Positions 25,706-35,882 of a stretch of 64,000 bases of DNA are shown one piece after another; positions within the stretch are counted from its first letter, which is position 1; the number at the start of each line of letters is the position of its first letter. Origin of the DNA: Sulfurimicrobium sp. (GTDB lineage: Bacteria > Pseudomonadota > Gammaproteobacteria > Burkholderiales > Sulfuricellaceae). Location of the stretch: assembly GCA_030652035.1 (NCBI GenBank), contig JAUSBJ010000035.1, forward strand, positions 62,001 to 126,000. Direction: 5' to 3'. The notes beneath the pieces were generated by a model, which searched no databases, was not told the DNA's origin, and saw nothing but the letters and a program-made list of their open reading frames with translations. The position numbers and the translations under genes were made by a program.

Positions 25706-27361
25706 ATGACAATGGCAAATAATATGAAATCAATTAGTCATCTCTTCACACTGTTTGCCATTATCTCAATGCTGTCGTTTTTCACGATTAGCGAAACCAC
25801 TGCGGCTGAGCCCGAATGGATATACACCGTTCGCACGGGCGACACACTGATTGATTTAACCAATCGCTATCTGGAGCCATCGGCTAGCTGGGAAAAGCTG
25901 CAACAACTCAACAAAGTACCCGACCCCAAGCACTTGCAACCCAATAGCAAACTGCGTATTCCCGTCGCCTGGCTGAAACGCGAGTCCGCTTTCGCAGAAG
26001 TTTTGCGTGTTCAAGGAGAGGCGCAAAAACTCTCAGACACAGGGCAAGGCACGGCCAGAATTGAACCGGGCATGCAGCTGCGAGTCGGCGATACAATCAT
26101 GACCAACACGGGCAGCACGCTGACATTAAGATTTGTGGACGGCTCCAGGCTGCTGGTAGCGGAAAACAGCAAGGTCACCCTGTCGACCCTGCTGGTCTAT
26201 GGCAAGACCGGCATGGCGGATACCAAGCTGAAGCTGCACGAAGGCGGCGTGGAAACCCAGGTTTCCCCGCAGAAAGGCTCAGGGGCCAAGTATGAGATCA
26301 AGGCGCCCACACTGAATCTTGGGGTGCGAGGCACGGATTTCCGCGTCAGAGTGGACGGGTCAGGCGCCACTCGCAGCGAAGTGCTGGAAGGCCGTGTCGC
26401 AGCGGCTGGAGAGCGTCATCAGGTGTTAGTAAACGCCGGTTTCGGCACACTGGCCAAGACGGGCGAAGCGCCTCGCCTCCCTAAACCGCTGTTGCAGGCG
26501 CCGGATCTCGGCACAATGCCGCTTCTGCTGGAGCGCGTTCCCCTGCGCTTTCAGTGGCAAGCCGTGCCGGGCGCACAGAACTACCGGGCACAAATCTTCG
26601 CCGACCGCTCTTTTGACCGCCTAATTCTGGACGGCATATTCCCTGCAAACACGGCCAAGTGGGCGGACTTGCCCGACGGAAAATATGTGCTCAGGGTCCG
26701 CGCCATCGACAGCGACGGCCTGGAAGGCATCAATACGGACCATGATTTCAGGCTTAAAGCCCGACCCGAGCCGCCTTTCATCAATGAACCAGTTGATGGC
26801 GGCAAGGTTTACGGTGACAAGGCCATATTCCGCTGGGCAAAATCCTCCATTGCACAGGCTTATCGCGTCCAGGTATCGGATGCCGCGGATTTTTCCAGGC
26901 TGTTGTCCGATGAGCGTAATACCGGCACGAACGAGTACACCCTGGCTTTGTTGCCCGGTCAATATTACTGGCGAATTGCCAGCCTGATGCCAGATGGAGA
27001 TCAAGGGCCATACAGCGACGCCCAGGCCTTTACCCAACGCAAAATCCCGGCCAGCCCTGCACTGGAGCCACCCAAGGTTGACGATAAGGCTCTGTCCTTC
27101 CGCTGGAAAGCGGGTGTTAATGGTGAAAAATACCAGTTCCAGTTCGCCCGAGACAACGAATTCAAGAATCCGCTGCTGGACACTGTTACCGCGGAATCGC
27201 AAATCAGCCTGCCACGCCCGGACGCCGGAAATTATTTCATGCGCGTCAAAACCATCGATGCGGACGGATTTGCAGGACCATTCGGCCAGGTGCAAGTCGT
27301 TGAAATACCCGCCTCACCTTGGTGGCTTCTGATTCCCGCTGCGATTCTGTTAAGCATGTAA
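25706..27361 (+). CDS. Secreted LysM/FecR-domain protein
   Basis: A 551-residue protein with an N-terminal signal or anchor ([18 protein letters not shown]), a LysM domain ([17 protein letters not shown], residues about 45-95), a FecR-like beta domain ([18 protein letters not shown]...[12 protein letters not shown], residues about 130-235) and two to three FN3-like beta repeats (residues about 265-525). A C-terminal hydrophobic segment ends it ([12 protein letters not shown]). The protein precedes a CHASE2 kinase, a pairing seen often in proteobacteria, and may present an envelope signal to it. Start could also be ATG 25724. Confidence 0.82.
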   Translation: MTMANNMKSISHLFTLFAIISMLSFFTISETTAAEPEWIYTVRTGDTLIDLTNRYLEPSASWEKLQQLNKVPDPKHLQPNSKLRIPVAWLKRESAFAEVLRVQGEAQKLSDTGQGTARIEPGMQLRVGDTIMTNTGSTLTLRFVDGSRLLVAENSKVTLSTLLVYGKTGMADTKLKLHEGGVETQVSPQKGSGAKYEIKAPTLNLGVRGTDFRVRVDGSGATRSEVLEGRVAAAGERHQVLVNAGFGTLAKTGEAPRLPKPLLQAPDLGTMPLLLERVPLRFQWQAVPGAQNYRAQIFADRSFDRLILDGIFPANTAKWADLPDGKYVLRVRAIDSDGLEGINTDHDFRLKARPEPPFINEPVDGGKVYGDKAIFRWAKSSIAQAYRVQVSDAADFSRLLSDERNTGTNEYTLALLPGQYYWRIASLMPDGDQGPYSDAQAFTQRKIPASPALEPPKVDDKALSFRWKAGVNGEKYQFQFARDNEFKNPLLDTVTAESQISLPRPDAGNYFMRVKTIDADGFAGPFGQVQVVEIPASPWWLLIPAAILLSM

Positions 27362-27392
27362 GCGAAAACCGGATCGCCATGGGGTAGCGCTC

Positions 27393-30300
27393 ATGGCTGG
27401 AAATCGATGCGAAGTTGATCATTCCGCTATTGCCAAAAAACAGGTCCCCGTGCGTCTTTCAGTACTCCCAATCACCAAGAAAATCTTTCACGTTGTGTGG
27501 CTTCCCGCTAGCGCCATTTTTCTGGCCTGGCTGGTTTCCATCACGCCTTTTGCTCAGCACTTCGATCACTGGCTGAATGATGGCCAACAGCAACTCTCCG
27601 CTCAGGAGCATTATTTCAAGGACGCGCTTGTCGTCGATATCGATGAATCCTCACTGCATCTACTCAAGCCCTATTTTGGCGAATGGCCGTACAAGCGGGA
27701 CACCTATGCGCTCATCCTCGATTATCTGAGTGAAATGGGCGTTGAAGCTGTTGCGTTCGACATGTTATTTGCCGACTCCCGTGATGGCGATGCCAGTTTC
27801 CAGCATTCCATGATTCGCAACGGCAAGACCATTCTTGCTGCGAGCGCACTCAATTATGCCCAGGATATCGACCACGCGAATCAAATGCAGCTAAGCGCGC
27901 TGGCCTGGTCGGCATCAAACCCTCTTCCAGCCACCCATTGGCCGGCAGTAAGCTTGCCACACACAGGACTGTTTGCCCCCGGGGCAGCTCAAGCCCATAT
28001 CGGCATGGTCTCGGTGAATACCGATGAGGATGGTCTTTTACGCCGGATCCCCCTGGTTCACGAAATCAAGGGCAAGTACTTGCCTTCGCTACCCCTGGCG
28101 GCTCTGTTCCACGATACCAGGCCATCGCTTGAATACCTGGCTGCCGATGGCCAATTGCGCATTGGTGATTTTAGCTGGCCGGTTGATGAACATGGCACGG
28201 TCACCCTGTTCTTCCCGAAAAATGCCAATTCGGTCCTGTCCATGAGTTTTTCCCGGCTTGCCGGCGCCGCGCTCGGCCTCCCAAACCATGAACTGGACAA
28301 AGATTTCCTACAAGGCAAGACCATATTTATCGGCAGCACAGGGGTGTTAATGGACCGCGTCAACACCCCGCATGGCCGGATGGCCGGTACTTATCTCGTG
28401 GCGATCGCAAATCAGGCGCTGAGGCATAATCTGGTCCTGAAACCGCAATCCTGGCACTGGAATGCCTTGTTGCTCATGATCTCATTGCTCCCGGCACTCA
28501 TTGCCATCTATCGACAATCCCATTTCCCCTTCCTGGGCGAGGGCTCGCTCCTGCTGACAACGATTGGGGTGGTTTACGCGCTCAACTTCGGCCTGCTGCG
28601 TCTGTACCAGCAGCAAAGCATGTTGCTCTTCCCGCTGATGGTGATTTTTTTCGCTTATGTCCTCACCTTGGCACGCCGTCAGTTCTGGCTGAAACGAAGA
28701 AACCTAGCCCTGGCCCACGAAAAAGCCATTGCCGATGCAGCCAACCAGGCAAAGAGCGAATTCCTGGCGAATATGAGCCACGAGATCCGCACCCCGATGA
28801 ATGCCATTATCGGCCTCTCTCACCTGTGCCTGCAGACCCACCTCGATGCCAAACAGCGGGACTACCTCGAAAAGGTGCATGGTTCAGCCAATACGCTGCT
28901 GCGCATCATCAACGATGTGCTCGACTTTTCAAAAATCGAGGCCGGCAAGGTGGATATCGAACATATCGGCTTTGATCTCGATGATGTGATCGCCAGCGTA
29001 GCCACGATCATCAGTGTTCGTAGCGAGGAAAAAGGGCTGGAGTTTCTCATCGACAGGGCGCCTGACACCCCCCGTCACCTTATCGGTGACCCTTTGCGGA
29101 TCAATCAGATACTCACCAACCTGCTTGGCAATGCGGTGAAGTTCACAGAAAAAGGCGAGATCGCCCTCAAGATTGAAGCACTCGAACAGCAGGCGGAATC
29201 CATCCTGCTGCGCTTCACCGTCAGCGACACCGGCATCGGCCTTACACCAGAACAAATCGGCAAACTGTTTCATGCCTATACTCAGGCCGACGCTTCGACC
29301 ACCCGCAAGTTCGGCGGCACCGGCCTCGGCCTGGCCATCAGCAGGCGCCTGGTGGAAACGATGGGGGGCAGCATCAAGGTGGAAAGCGAACCGGGCGTGG
29401 GCAGCCGTTTTATGTTTACCGCCCGTCTCGGCCTCGTCAATGAACAGGCCGCCATGCCTCATCCTCACAGCCAACAGACACTCAAGGTCCTGGTGGTGGA
29501 TGACCACGAAGGCGCGCGCCTGATCACTTGCCGCGCTTTAAAATCTCTCGGACATGCCACCAGCAGCGCGAGCAACGGCGCTGAGGCGCTGCAAGCCATC
29601 CAGACTGCGGATCAAAGGAAACAGCCTTTCGACCTGATCATTCTGGACCTGAAAATGCCAGGCATGGACGGCCTCGAGGTGGCTGAGCAGATCAGGCATC
29701 AGATGACCCTGATACACCGGCCACAAATTCTGTTGTTGACTGCCTATGGGGACGAGAAAAATATACATGCCGTTGCCAAGGCAGATCTCGTGGATGGCAC
29801 GCTGAGCAAACCCGTTTCCTACGCTTCCCTTGCCAACGCGATCACCACCCTGCACGGAGGCGGCACAGCAGCGCCTAAAAAACAGGCACAAGGCAATCCC
29901 GCTACAATACTGTCAGGGCTGCGCGTACTTTTGGCAGAAGACAACGACCTGAACCAACAACTGGCGGAAGAACTGCTGAAACGCGCTGGAGCCACCGTTA
30001 TGACCGTCGATAACGGCAGGAAAGCTGTGGAGATGATTAATCTGAGAACTTTTGACGCAGTGCTGATGGACCTGCAAATGCCCGAGATGGATGGCCTCGA
30101 TGCTACCCGTACCATTCGGGCAGACCCACGCCACGCCCATTTGCCCATTCTTGCGATGACAGCCAATGCCATGTCGGGGGATCGGGAAAGATGCCTGGCC
30201 GCAGGCATGAACGATCATATCGCCAAACCGGTCGACCCCGAGTTGCTCTACGCCGCGCTGAGACGCTGGACCCGGCCAGATGGCGAAAGCGCCATGCTCA

Positions 30301-30935
30301 AATCAGTGGCAGAAGAGAAACCTCGGGTTGCCCGTCCAGCCTGCCTGGACACGGGCGCTGCCATTGCACGGATGGCAGGCGACGTCGAACTCTATGACGA
30401 TATTCTCCCCAAATTCCTGAGCGGCCAGGTGCAGGCGGTTGATAACATTCGGGCCGCGCTCCTGGACGGCGACTTGGCCGGTGCCATCCGACTGTCACAT
30501 ACGCTGAATGGGCTGGCGGGTACTGTTGGCGCAATGATGCTATCAGAAGCCGCACGAAAGTTGGAAGATGCGCTGGTTCAAGGCGGCGGCGTTGAGGGAT
30601 GCGAGCCACTGTTCCAGGCTGTGTCCAACGATCTGGCACAAGCCATAAGGGCTGCCGAGGCCTATCTGAAGCATCAAAGTGGCGCCGCACCGAATATCGC
30701 GAATGCGCCGGACAAGAGCGTCCTGCTAACCCATCTGACGCGCCTGATTAGCCAGTTGAAACAATTTGACGGAGAATCAAACGACACCATGCTGGAAATC
30801 CGGCAAATGCTTCAAGGCACGGACCTGGCCCTGAAGTTCACGGCGCTGGAGAAACATATGTCGAACTATGCTTATGAACAAGCGCTCAATGAGGCACAAT
30901 CCGTCTTGTCGGCACTGACTGAGCAACAAACATGA
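27393..30935 (+). CDS. CHASE2 hybrid histidine kinase with two receivers and an HPt domain
   Basis: An 1180-residue protein. Residues about 30-340 form a CHASE2 sensor ([32 protein letters not shown]); three helices follow. The kinase core has [13 protein letters not shown] (His near residue 463), [13 protein letters not shown] and [10 protein letters not shown]. Two receivers follow: [11 protein letters not shown] with [11 protein letters not shown] (about 697-820) and [11 protein letters not shown] with [11 protein letters not shown] (about 842-965). An HPt-like domain with [13 protein letters not shown] (His near residue 1034) is C-terminal. The stop overlaps the next gene by four bases, giving a relay to the HD-GYP regulator. 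Confidence 0.92.
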   Translation: MAGNRCEVDHSAIAKKQVPVRLSVLPITKKIFHVVWLPASAIFLAWLVSITPFAQHFDHWLNDGQQQLSAQEHYFKDALVVDIDESSLHLLKPYFGEWPYKRDTYALILDYLSEMGVEAVAFDMLFADSRDGDASFQHSMIRNGKTILAASALNYAQDIDHANQMQLSALAWSASNPLPATHWPAVSLPHTGLFAPGAAQAHIGMVSVNTDEDGLLRRIPLVHEIKGKYLPSLPLAALFHDTRPSLEYLAADGQLRIGDFSWPVDEHGTVTLFFPKNANSVLSMSFSRLAGAALGLPNHELDKDFLQGKTIFIGSTGVLMDRVNTPHGRMAGTYLVAIANQALRHNLVLKPQSWHWNALLLMISLLPALIAIYRQSHFPFLGEGSLLLTTIGVVYALNFGLLRLYQQQSMLLFPLMVIFFAYVLTLARRQFWLKRRNLALAHEKAIADAANQAKSEFLANMSHEIRTPMNAIIGLSHLCLQTHLDAKQRDYLEKVHGSANTLLRIINDVLDFSKIEAGKVDIEHIGFDLDDVIASVATIISVRSEEKGLEFLIDRAPDTPRHLIGDPLRINQILTNLLGNAVKFTEKGEIALKIEALEQQAESILLRFTVSDTGIGLTPEQIGKLFHAYTQADASTTRKFGGTGLGLAISRRLVETMGGSIKVESEPGVGSRFMFTARLGLVNEQAAMPHPHSQQTLKVLVVDDHEGARLITCRALKSLGHATSSASNGAEALQAIQTADQRKQPFDLIILDLKMPGMDGLEVAEQIRHQMTLIHRPQILLLTAYGDEKNIHAVAKADLVDGTLSKPVSYASLANAITTLHGGGTAAPKKQAQGNPATILSGLRVLLAEDNDLNQQLAEELLKRAGATVMTVDNGRKAVEMINLRTFDAVLMDLQMPEMDGLDATRTIRADPRHAHLPILAMTANAMSGDRERCLAAGMNDHIAKPVDPELLYAALRRWTRPDGESAMLKSVAEEKPRVARPACLDTGAAIARMAGDVELYDDILPKFLSGQVQAVDNIRAALLDGDLAGAIRLSHTLNGLAGTVGAMMLSEAARKLEDALVQGGGVEGCEPLFQAVSNDLAQAIRAAEAYLKHQSGAAPNIANAPDKSVLLTHLTRLISQLKQFDGESNDTMLEIRQMLQGTDLALKFTALEKHMSNYAYEQALNEAQSVLSALTEQQT

Positions 30936-32023
30936 CGAATAGTTCAAAACCTGTGGTATTGATCGTGGACGACATGCCGGAGAATATCGACGTGCTCCGC
31001 GGTATTCTGGCACAGGATTACACGCTTAGAATCGCCACCAATGGCGAACTTGCGCTGAAAATCGCGAACGCATCCCCACCCGACCTGGTCCTGCTGGATG
31101 TCATGATGCCCGTCATGGATGGCTATGAAGTCTGCCGTCAGCTCAAGGAAAACGAATCCACCCGGCATGTGCCGGTCATTTTCGTGACTGCGATGGGCGA
31201 CGTCGAAGCCGAAACCCGCGGTTTTGAAATCGGTGCCGTCGACTACATCACCAAACCGGTCAGCCCCCCTGTTGTCAGGGCGCGGGTCATGACGCACCTT
31301 GCGCTATACGATCAGCAGCGGCATCTGGAAGGATTGGTCAGGGAACGGACAGCGGCGCTCGAGAATAGCAACCAGCAACTGGAAGAAACACGCTTTGCCA
31401 TCATCACGCAACTCGGTCGAGCGGCGGAGTATCGCGACAACGAAACCGGGCAGCATATCATGCGCGTAGGCCACTTCAGCCAGATGCTCGCTCTGGCTGC
31501 GGGCTTTACGGACGCACGTGCAAAACTGCTCATGCACGCTTCCATGATGCACGATGTCGGCAAGATCGGCATACCCGACAGAGTGCTGCTCAAACCGGGA
31601 AAACTTACGCTTGAAGAATTCGAGGTGATCAAAACGCACCCCGCTATCGGAGCGGAAATCATCGGCGAACACGATTCCGCCCTGCTCATGATGGCTCGCG
31701 AACTGGCACTCAGCCACCACGAGAAATGGGATGGGAGCGGCTACCCACTCGGCTTGAAGGGAGATGCCATACCCATCTCTGGCAGAATCGTCGCCATTGT
31801 CGACGTGTTTGACGCCCTGGCCTCCAGGCGGCCTTATAAACAAAACTGGCTGACAGAAAAAGCTTTTGAGTACATACGGGAAAAGGCCGCCACGCATTTC
31901 GACCCGGAGCTTGCGCATCTGTTTCTGGAACGCTCGTCAGAAGTGCTGCGCATCATGGAACGGTTTAGCGACGAAGCAGCAGGCTCGGCAACGGAAACAG
32001 CTTCACCAGAAAGCCAAAACTGA
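30932..32023 (+). CDS. Response regulator with HD-GYP c-di-GMP phosphodiesterase domain
   Basis: A 363-residue protein. The receiver (residues 5-125) has [16 protein letters not shown] and the phospho-acceptor in [15 protein letters not shown]. The HD-GYP output has [11 protein letters not shown] (near residue 205) and [16 protein letters not shown] (near residue 265), with the full [11 protein letters not shown] signature, so c-di-GMP hydrolysis is likely. It overlaps the hybrid kinase gene by four bases and is its likely partner. Confidence 0.92.
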   Translation: MTNSSKPVVLIVDDMPENIDVLRGILAQDYTLRIATNGELALKIANASPPDLVLLDVMMPVMDGYEVCRQLKENESTRHVPVIFVTAMGDVEAETRGFEIGAVDYITKPVSPPVVRARVMTHLALYDQQRHLEGLVRERTAALENSNQQLEETRFAIITQLGRAAEYRDNETGQHIMRVGHFSQMLALAAGFTDARAKLLMHASMMHDVGKIGIPDRVLLKPGKLTLEEFEVIKTHPAIGAEIIGEHDSALLMMARELALSHHEKWDGSGYPLGLKGDAIPISGRIVAIVDVFDALASRRPYKQNWLTEKAFEYIREKAATHFDPELAHLFLERSSEVLRIMERFSDEAAGSATETASPESQN

Positions 32024-32085
32024 AGGCTGCCTATCACGGATAGCATGGTGGTTTCGTGATTTTCCTCAACATCAAGTCCCGCCAG

Positions 32086-32143
32086 CATGACTCACCCCAA
32101 CTTTGACAAGCTGGAAATCGGCAAGCACCAGTTCCCCGGCTAG
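32086..32143 (+). pseudogene. Remnant of the 3' end of the HPF/cold-shock gene
   Basis: This stretch reads MTHPNFDKLEIGKHQFPG and stop. It matches the end of the HPF/cold-shock protein (MVTPSFDKLEVG...VGKHQFPG and stop) with the middle 21-22 residues missing. The DNA is also close to that of 25420-25535, including the final GTTCCCCGGCTAG. It lies between the HD-GYP gene and the convergent GGDEF/EAL gene, 6.6 kb from the intact copy, and is best read as a decayed partial duplication. Confidence 0.75.
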
Positions 32144-32397
32144 TAATGCCCCTGCCGGATCGCCCTAACTTCGACAGTTCGGGCTTGATCTTGCAACATG
32201 GGTTTCATATTTTTGACCACGAATGCAGCTTCTGGGGGTTTATTGAAGCCTGTCCGCTGACACGTTTCGAGACGACTGCCGAACGCATGCATGTAGCACC
32301 TCACGGGCCTCGCGGCCTGTCTGAGCATCCACCCAAGGTTCGAAACAGACAAGCAGGTGTCCCTGACGCCAAGCCGGACGTATTTGTTCTGGCACGC
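32144..32397. other. Non-coding gap between the remnant and the GGDEF/EAL gene
   Basis: No convincing gene, terminator or RNA was seen in these about 250 bp. Only small hairpins appear (for example GGGCCTCGCGGCC near 32307). Base composition resembles coding DNA, so it may hold more decayed sequence from the same event as the remnant. Confidence 0.4.
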
Positions 32398-35364
32398 TCA
32401 GCCGGGTGCAATCAGCGCTTGCAATTGCTCTAACAGCATATCTCGCAGATTGTACAGTTCACCCATCCTCTCCAGTGCGAGCGAGGTTTGGCCTTGGCTG
32501 CGGTGTTCGAGAAGTTCATCCGCCAGCGCATGGACCTGGCGGTGCAAGGCATCGATGGACTGAAAATGCTGCTGCCCGCTTCGTCCAGTCTGCCGTTCAA
32601 CATCCAGCCAGGCACCAAAGCGGCAATGGTGGACGTCAAGCGGCTGCGCGTGACAATCACCCCGCAGGGCAGCCTCGATGGTGACAATCCAGGCCCGGTG
32701 TTCGACACCGGCGTAGATCATTGGCAACTTGTCTGGATGTAATGCGGTGGCAGCCACCCAGCGCGGTTCTGGCCGCCAGGCCGCCGCCCATTCTGGCATA
32801 GCACTCGCCGGCATAGGCCGGGCGATGCCATAGCCCTGGGCCAGTTCGCACCCCAGCCGCAGCAGCATCTCGCCATGCGCCAGGGTTTCCACACCTTCGG
32901 CGATGGGCTGGCGGCGGAAAGCTTTGGCCAGCCCCAACACACCTGCCAGAATTGCCAAATCCTCCGGATCTTCCAGCATGCCGTGGATAAAACTCTGGTC
33001 GATCTTGAGCACCTCGGCCGGCAGGTGTTTGAGATAAGTCAGCGAAGAATAGCCGGTGCCAAAATCGTCGAGAGCGAAACGCACCCCGATCTCGCGGCAG
33101 GCGCTAATCACCCGTGACACCAGGGCGATATCCTGCAGCGCGCTGGTTTCCAGCACTTCCAGTTCGAGACTGGACGGCTTGAGCTCGGGATACGCCGCCA
33201 GCAAGCAATGCAGGCGCTCGACAAAATCAGCCTGCTGCAAATGACGGGCACAGACGTTGACGCTGACCGGGATGTCCAGACCGACTGCACGCCAGGTTTC
33301 CATCTGTGCCAGGGCGGTATCGATCACCCATTCGCCGATTTCGACGGCCAATGCGTGGTCCTCAATGACCGGCAGGAAAACCCCAGGCGGCAAAAGCCCT
33401 TTTTCAGGATGCTGCCAGCGGATCAATGCCTCGGCGCCAATGACCGCTCCCGTACGCATATTCACCTTGGGCTGATAATAGAGCACGAATTCGCGTGCGA
33501 TCAGGGCGCGCTTGATGCGTTCCAGGCTTTCGTGATGACCACGTACGCTGCGATCCTGCTCGGCATCAAACACATGGTAGCGGTTCTTGCCGGCCAGTTT
33601 GGCCTGATACATGGCCTGGTCGGCCTGACGCAGCAATTGATCCGCATCCGCTTCTTCCATCTGCGGGTAAAAGGTGACACCGAGGCTGGCAGACACTTGC
33701 GGGGCCAGGCTTCCAGCCTGAATCGGTTCAGCTACCGCGTCGAGCAAACGGATAAGCATCGGCACGCTGGCTTCCGCATCAGCCAGGTCATTGAGTACGG
33801 CAACAAACTCGTCGCCCCCCAGGCGGGCCAGGGTATCGCCCTCGCGCAGGACCTGTTTCATGCGTGCCGCCACGGTTTTCAGTAACTGGTCGCCAACATC
33901 GTGTCCGTGGCGGTCGTTGATCGCCTTGAAACCATCCAGATCAAGATAGGCCACCGCCAGCTTGTCCCCTCGCCGCTGGGTCTGCGCCATGGCCTGATGC
34001 AGGCGGTCAGCAAGCAGCACCCGGTTCGGCAGCCCGGTCAGGATATCGTAGTGCGCAATGTGTTCGAGTTGCAGTTGATGTTCCTTGAGAACGGTGATGT
34101 CCTCAGTAAAGATCACAATGCCGCCTGGTGCGCCACTGGCCAGATGCCAGGGAATGAGCTCCCACCTTAGCCACTGTACGCTGCCATCCTTTCTCTCGAA
34201 ACAATCCTCGTTGCTCTGTACGATCTCGCCCGCCAGAGCCCGACGGTGCAACGCTTTCCAGGCTTCCGGAATTTCAGGAAAAATCTCGTAGTGGGAGTGG
34301 CCAATGATGTCGCATTCACCGAGGGAGTAATCCGTTCTCCAGCGGCGACTTACGGCGAGATAACGCATTTCCCGATCGAACATGGCCAGGGCGGCGGGCG
34401 CGTGCTCGATGAACAGACGGAGTTGGTCCTTGCTCTCCTGCAGATGGCGGGTCTTCTCAACCACCAGACGACGCAGGTAGGCACTGATCAGCAGCGCAGC
34501 CAGGAGCAGGACTGCCAATGCCACCAACCCCATGACGAGCCAGGATGGAAGCACGGTGCGAGGCGGCTGCCCCATCCATCTTTCCAGCACTTTGTAGTAG
34601 GGTGAGTCCGGCTGCGCGAGCCAAGCCCCAAGGTGACGATCAATCGCCTGCAAAAGATCCGCGTTACTGCCTTGCCTTGCCCCATAAAATAACCGCGTTG
34701 GCTGGAACATGATCGGGGATGTGACCAACTTGTAGGACGGCGCTTTCAGGTCGCCAAAAAAACGATTGGCGACGGCAGCATCCGCTTCATCGGCAGCAAC
34801 TTTCTCAAAACCTTCTTCCAGCGACTGGACTGGCATGAGCTGAGCGCGAACCCCAAAACCCGCCAACAGTTCACGCAGATACCCTTCCTGAATGGAGTCC
34901 GCCAGAACTGCAACGCGCATCCCCTGCAATTCAGGCATGGTGTTTATGGGCTTTCCTTCTTTGCGATAGATTGCCGACCAGCTGTGCAGCACTGGGGTCT
35001 GGTGGAAGTCGAATTCTTTTGCACGCTCTTCGCTGTAAGCAAGGTCTGGCAGCAGATCAATCCGGCCGGCTTTCAATTCCTTCAGGCACGCCTGCCAATC
35101 GCACTGCACGGGTTTCAGCGTCCAGGCTTCCCGTTTCGCGATTTCCGCAAGCACATCACCGAGGATGCCAATTGCCCGACCATCCTGATCGAGAAAGATC
35201 TTTGGCTCATTGGAATAGATACCCACCCGTACTTCGCGCGGCACTGCGTGGGCGGACATAGCCCAGGTCAATCCAAGAAGTGCAATCAAGCCCAGGCAAC
35301 AACGAAACCAATTCATCTGGCGTGGCGTATTCTTGGCGCTCATAGTTTCGTCAGAACAATGCAT
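32398..35364 (-). CDS. Membrane SBP-PAS-GGDEF-EAL protein with C-terminal CZB domain
   Basis: A 988-residue protein. A signal sequence leads into a periplasmic amino-acid-binding-like domain (VRVGIYSNEPKIFLDQDG, to about residue 265), one membrane helix, and a PAS domain (about 315-430). The GGDEF domain has RLGGDEFVAVL. The EAL domain has GAEALIRWQHPE and DDFGTGYSSL. The last 100 residues carry H...CRFGAWL, the CZB zinc-binding signature. Both synthase and phosphodiesterase motifs look intact, so net c-di-GMP direction is not predictable. ATG 35364 or ATG 35343 could be the start. Confidence 0.9.
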   Translation of the reverse strand: MHCSDETMSAKNTPRQMNWFRCCLGLIALLGLTWAMSAHAVPREVRVGIYSNEPKIFLDQDGRAIGILGDVLAEIAKREAWTLKPVQCDWQACLKELKAGRIDLLPDLAYSEERAKEFDFHQTPVLHSWSAIYRKEGKPINTMPELQGMRVAVLADSIQEGYLRELLAGFGVRAQLMPVQSLEEGFEKVAADEADAAVANRFFGDLKAPSYKLVTSPIMFQPTRLFYGARQGSNADLLQAIDRHLGAWLAQPDSPYYKVLERWMGQPPRTVLPSWLVMGLVALAVLLLAALLISAYLRRLVVEKTRHLQESKDQLRLFIEHAPAALAMFDREMRYLAVSRRWRTDYSLGECDIIGHSHYEIFPEIPEAWKALHRRALAGEIVQSNEDCFERKDGSVQWLRWELIPWHLASGAPGGIVIFTEDITVLKEHQLQLEHIAHYDILTGLPNRVLLADRLHQAMAQTQRRGDKLAVAYLDLDGFKAINDRHGHDVGDQLLKTVAARMKQVLREGDTLARLGGDEFVAVLNDLADAEASVPMLIRLLDAVAEPIQAGSLAPQVSASLGVTFYPQMEEADADQLLRQADQAMYQAKLAGKNRYHVFDAEQDRSVRGHHESLERIKRALIAREFVLYYQPKVNMRTGAVIGAEALIRWQHPEKGLLPPGVFLPVIEDHALAVEIGEWVIDTALAQMETWRAVGLDIPVSVNVCARHLQQADFVERLHCLLAAYPELKPSSLELEVLETSALQDIALVSRVISACREIGVRFALDDFGTGYSSLTYLKHLPAEVLKIDQSFIHGMLEDPEDLAILAGVLGLAKAFRRQPIAEGVETLAHGEMLLRLGCELAQGYGIARPMPASAMPEWAAAWRPEPRWVAATALHPDKLPMIYAGVEHRAWIVTIEAALRGDCHAQPLDVHHCRFGAWLDVERQTGRSGQQHFQSIDALHRQVHALADELLEHRSQGQTSLALERMGELYNLRDMLLEQLQALIAPG

Positions 35365-35466
35365 ATCAAATCATGCTTTCTTTATTCATCGCCATCATCC
35401 TGACTGACTGCCCCTGCTACAGGGCATCAACTCAATGCAAATAGACTATTTACGCTACATGACAAC

Positions 35467-35772
35467 ATGTTGGATCAAAAACACATTCGGCAGATTATAG
35501 ACACAATCTACAAGCATCATGGCTGCAATAATTATGCATTCCAGATTATCGGCTCTCTGCTTCACCCCCCTAATCGGCAAACCCGAAAATGTTTCGACCA
35601 CCAGCGCTGGTCATTGACAATCGATGGCGGCTTTTCTACCAATGAATACAAGCAACTACAGAACAGGCAAAGAATCATCCGCACCAGAATTTACGCGCCC
35701 ACTGCCGCCTGTTATGCTTCAAGCGCACTGATGACGCGAGCCATTGACCTCGAGTGGCGACGGCAGCAATAA
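35467..35772 (+). CDS. Doubtful short reading frame, hypothetical
   Basis: A 101-codon frame with no recognisable domain, no good ribosome site and a base composition lower in GC than the neighbours. It fills part of the 518-bp gap between the GGDEF/EAL gene and trkH. The rest of the gap shows nothing specific. It could be a short accessory gene or chance; I list it only to document the gap. Confidence 0.25.
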   Translation: MLDQKHIRQIIDTIYKHHGCNNYAFQIIGSLLHPPNRQTRKCFDHQRWSLTIDGGFSTNEYKQLQNRQRIIRTRIYAPTAACYASSALMTRAIDLEWRRQQ

Positions 35773-35882
35773 ATCGACCCCGCCACCTCGCGCCATGTCA
35801 GCCAGTGTGAACGCGCACGAGGGGGCGGTCATCCGCCGCCCGGGCACGGCGGTCCGGACAGGAACAGCGGGGAGAAAACGTC

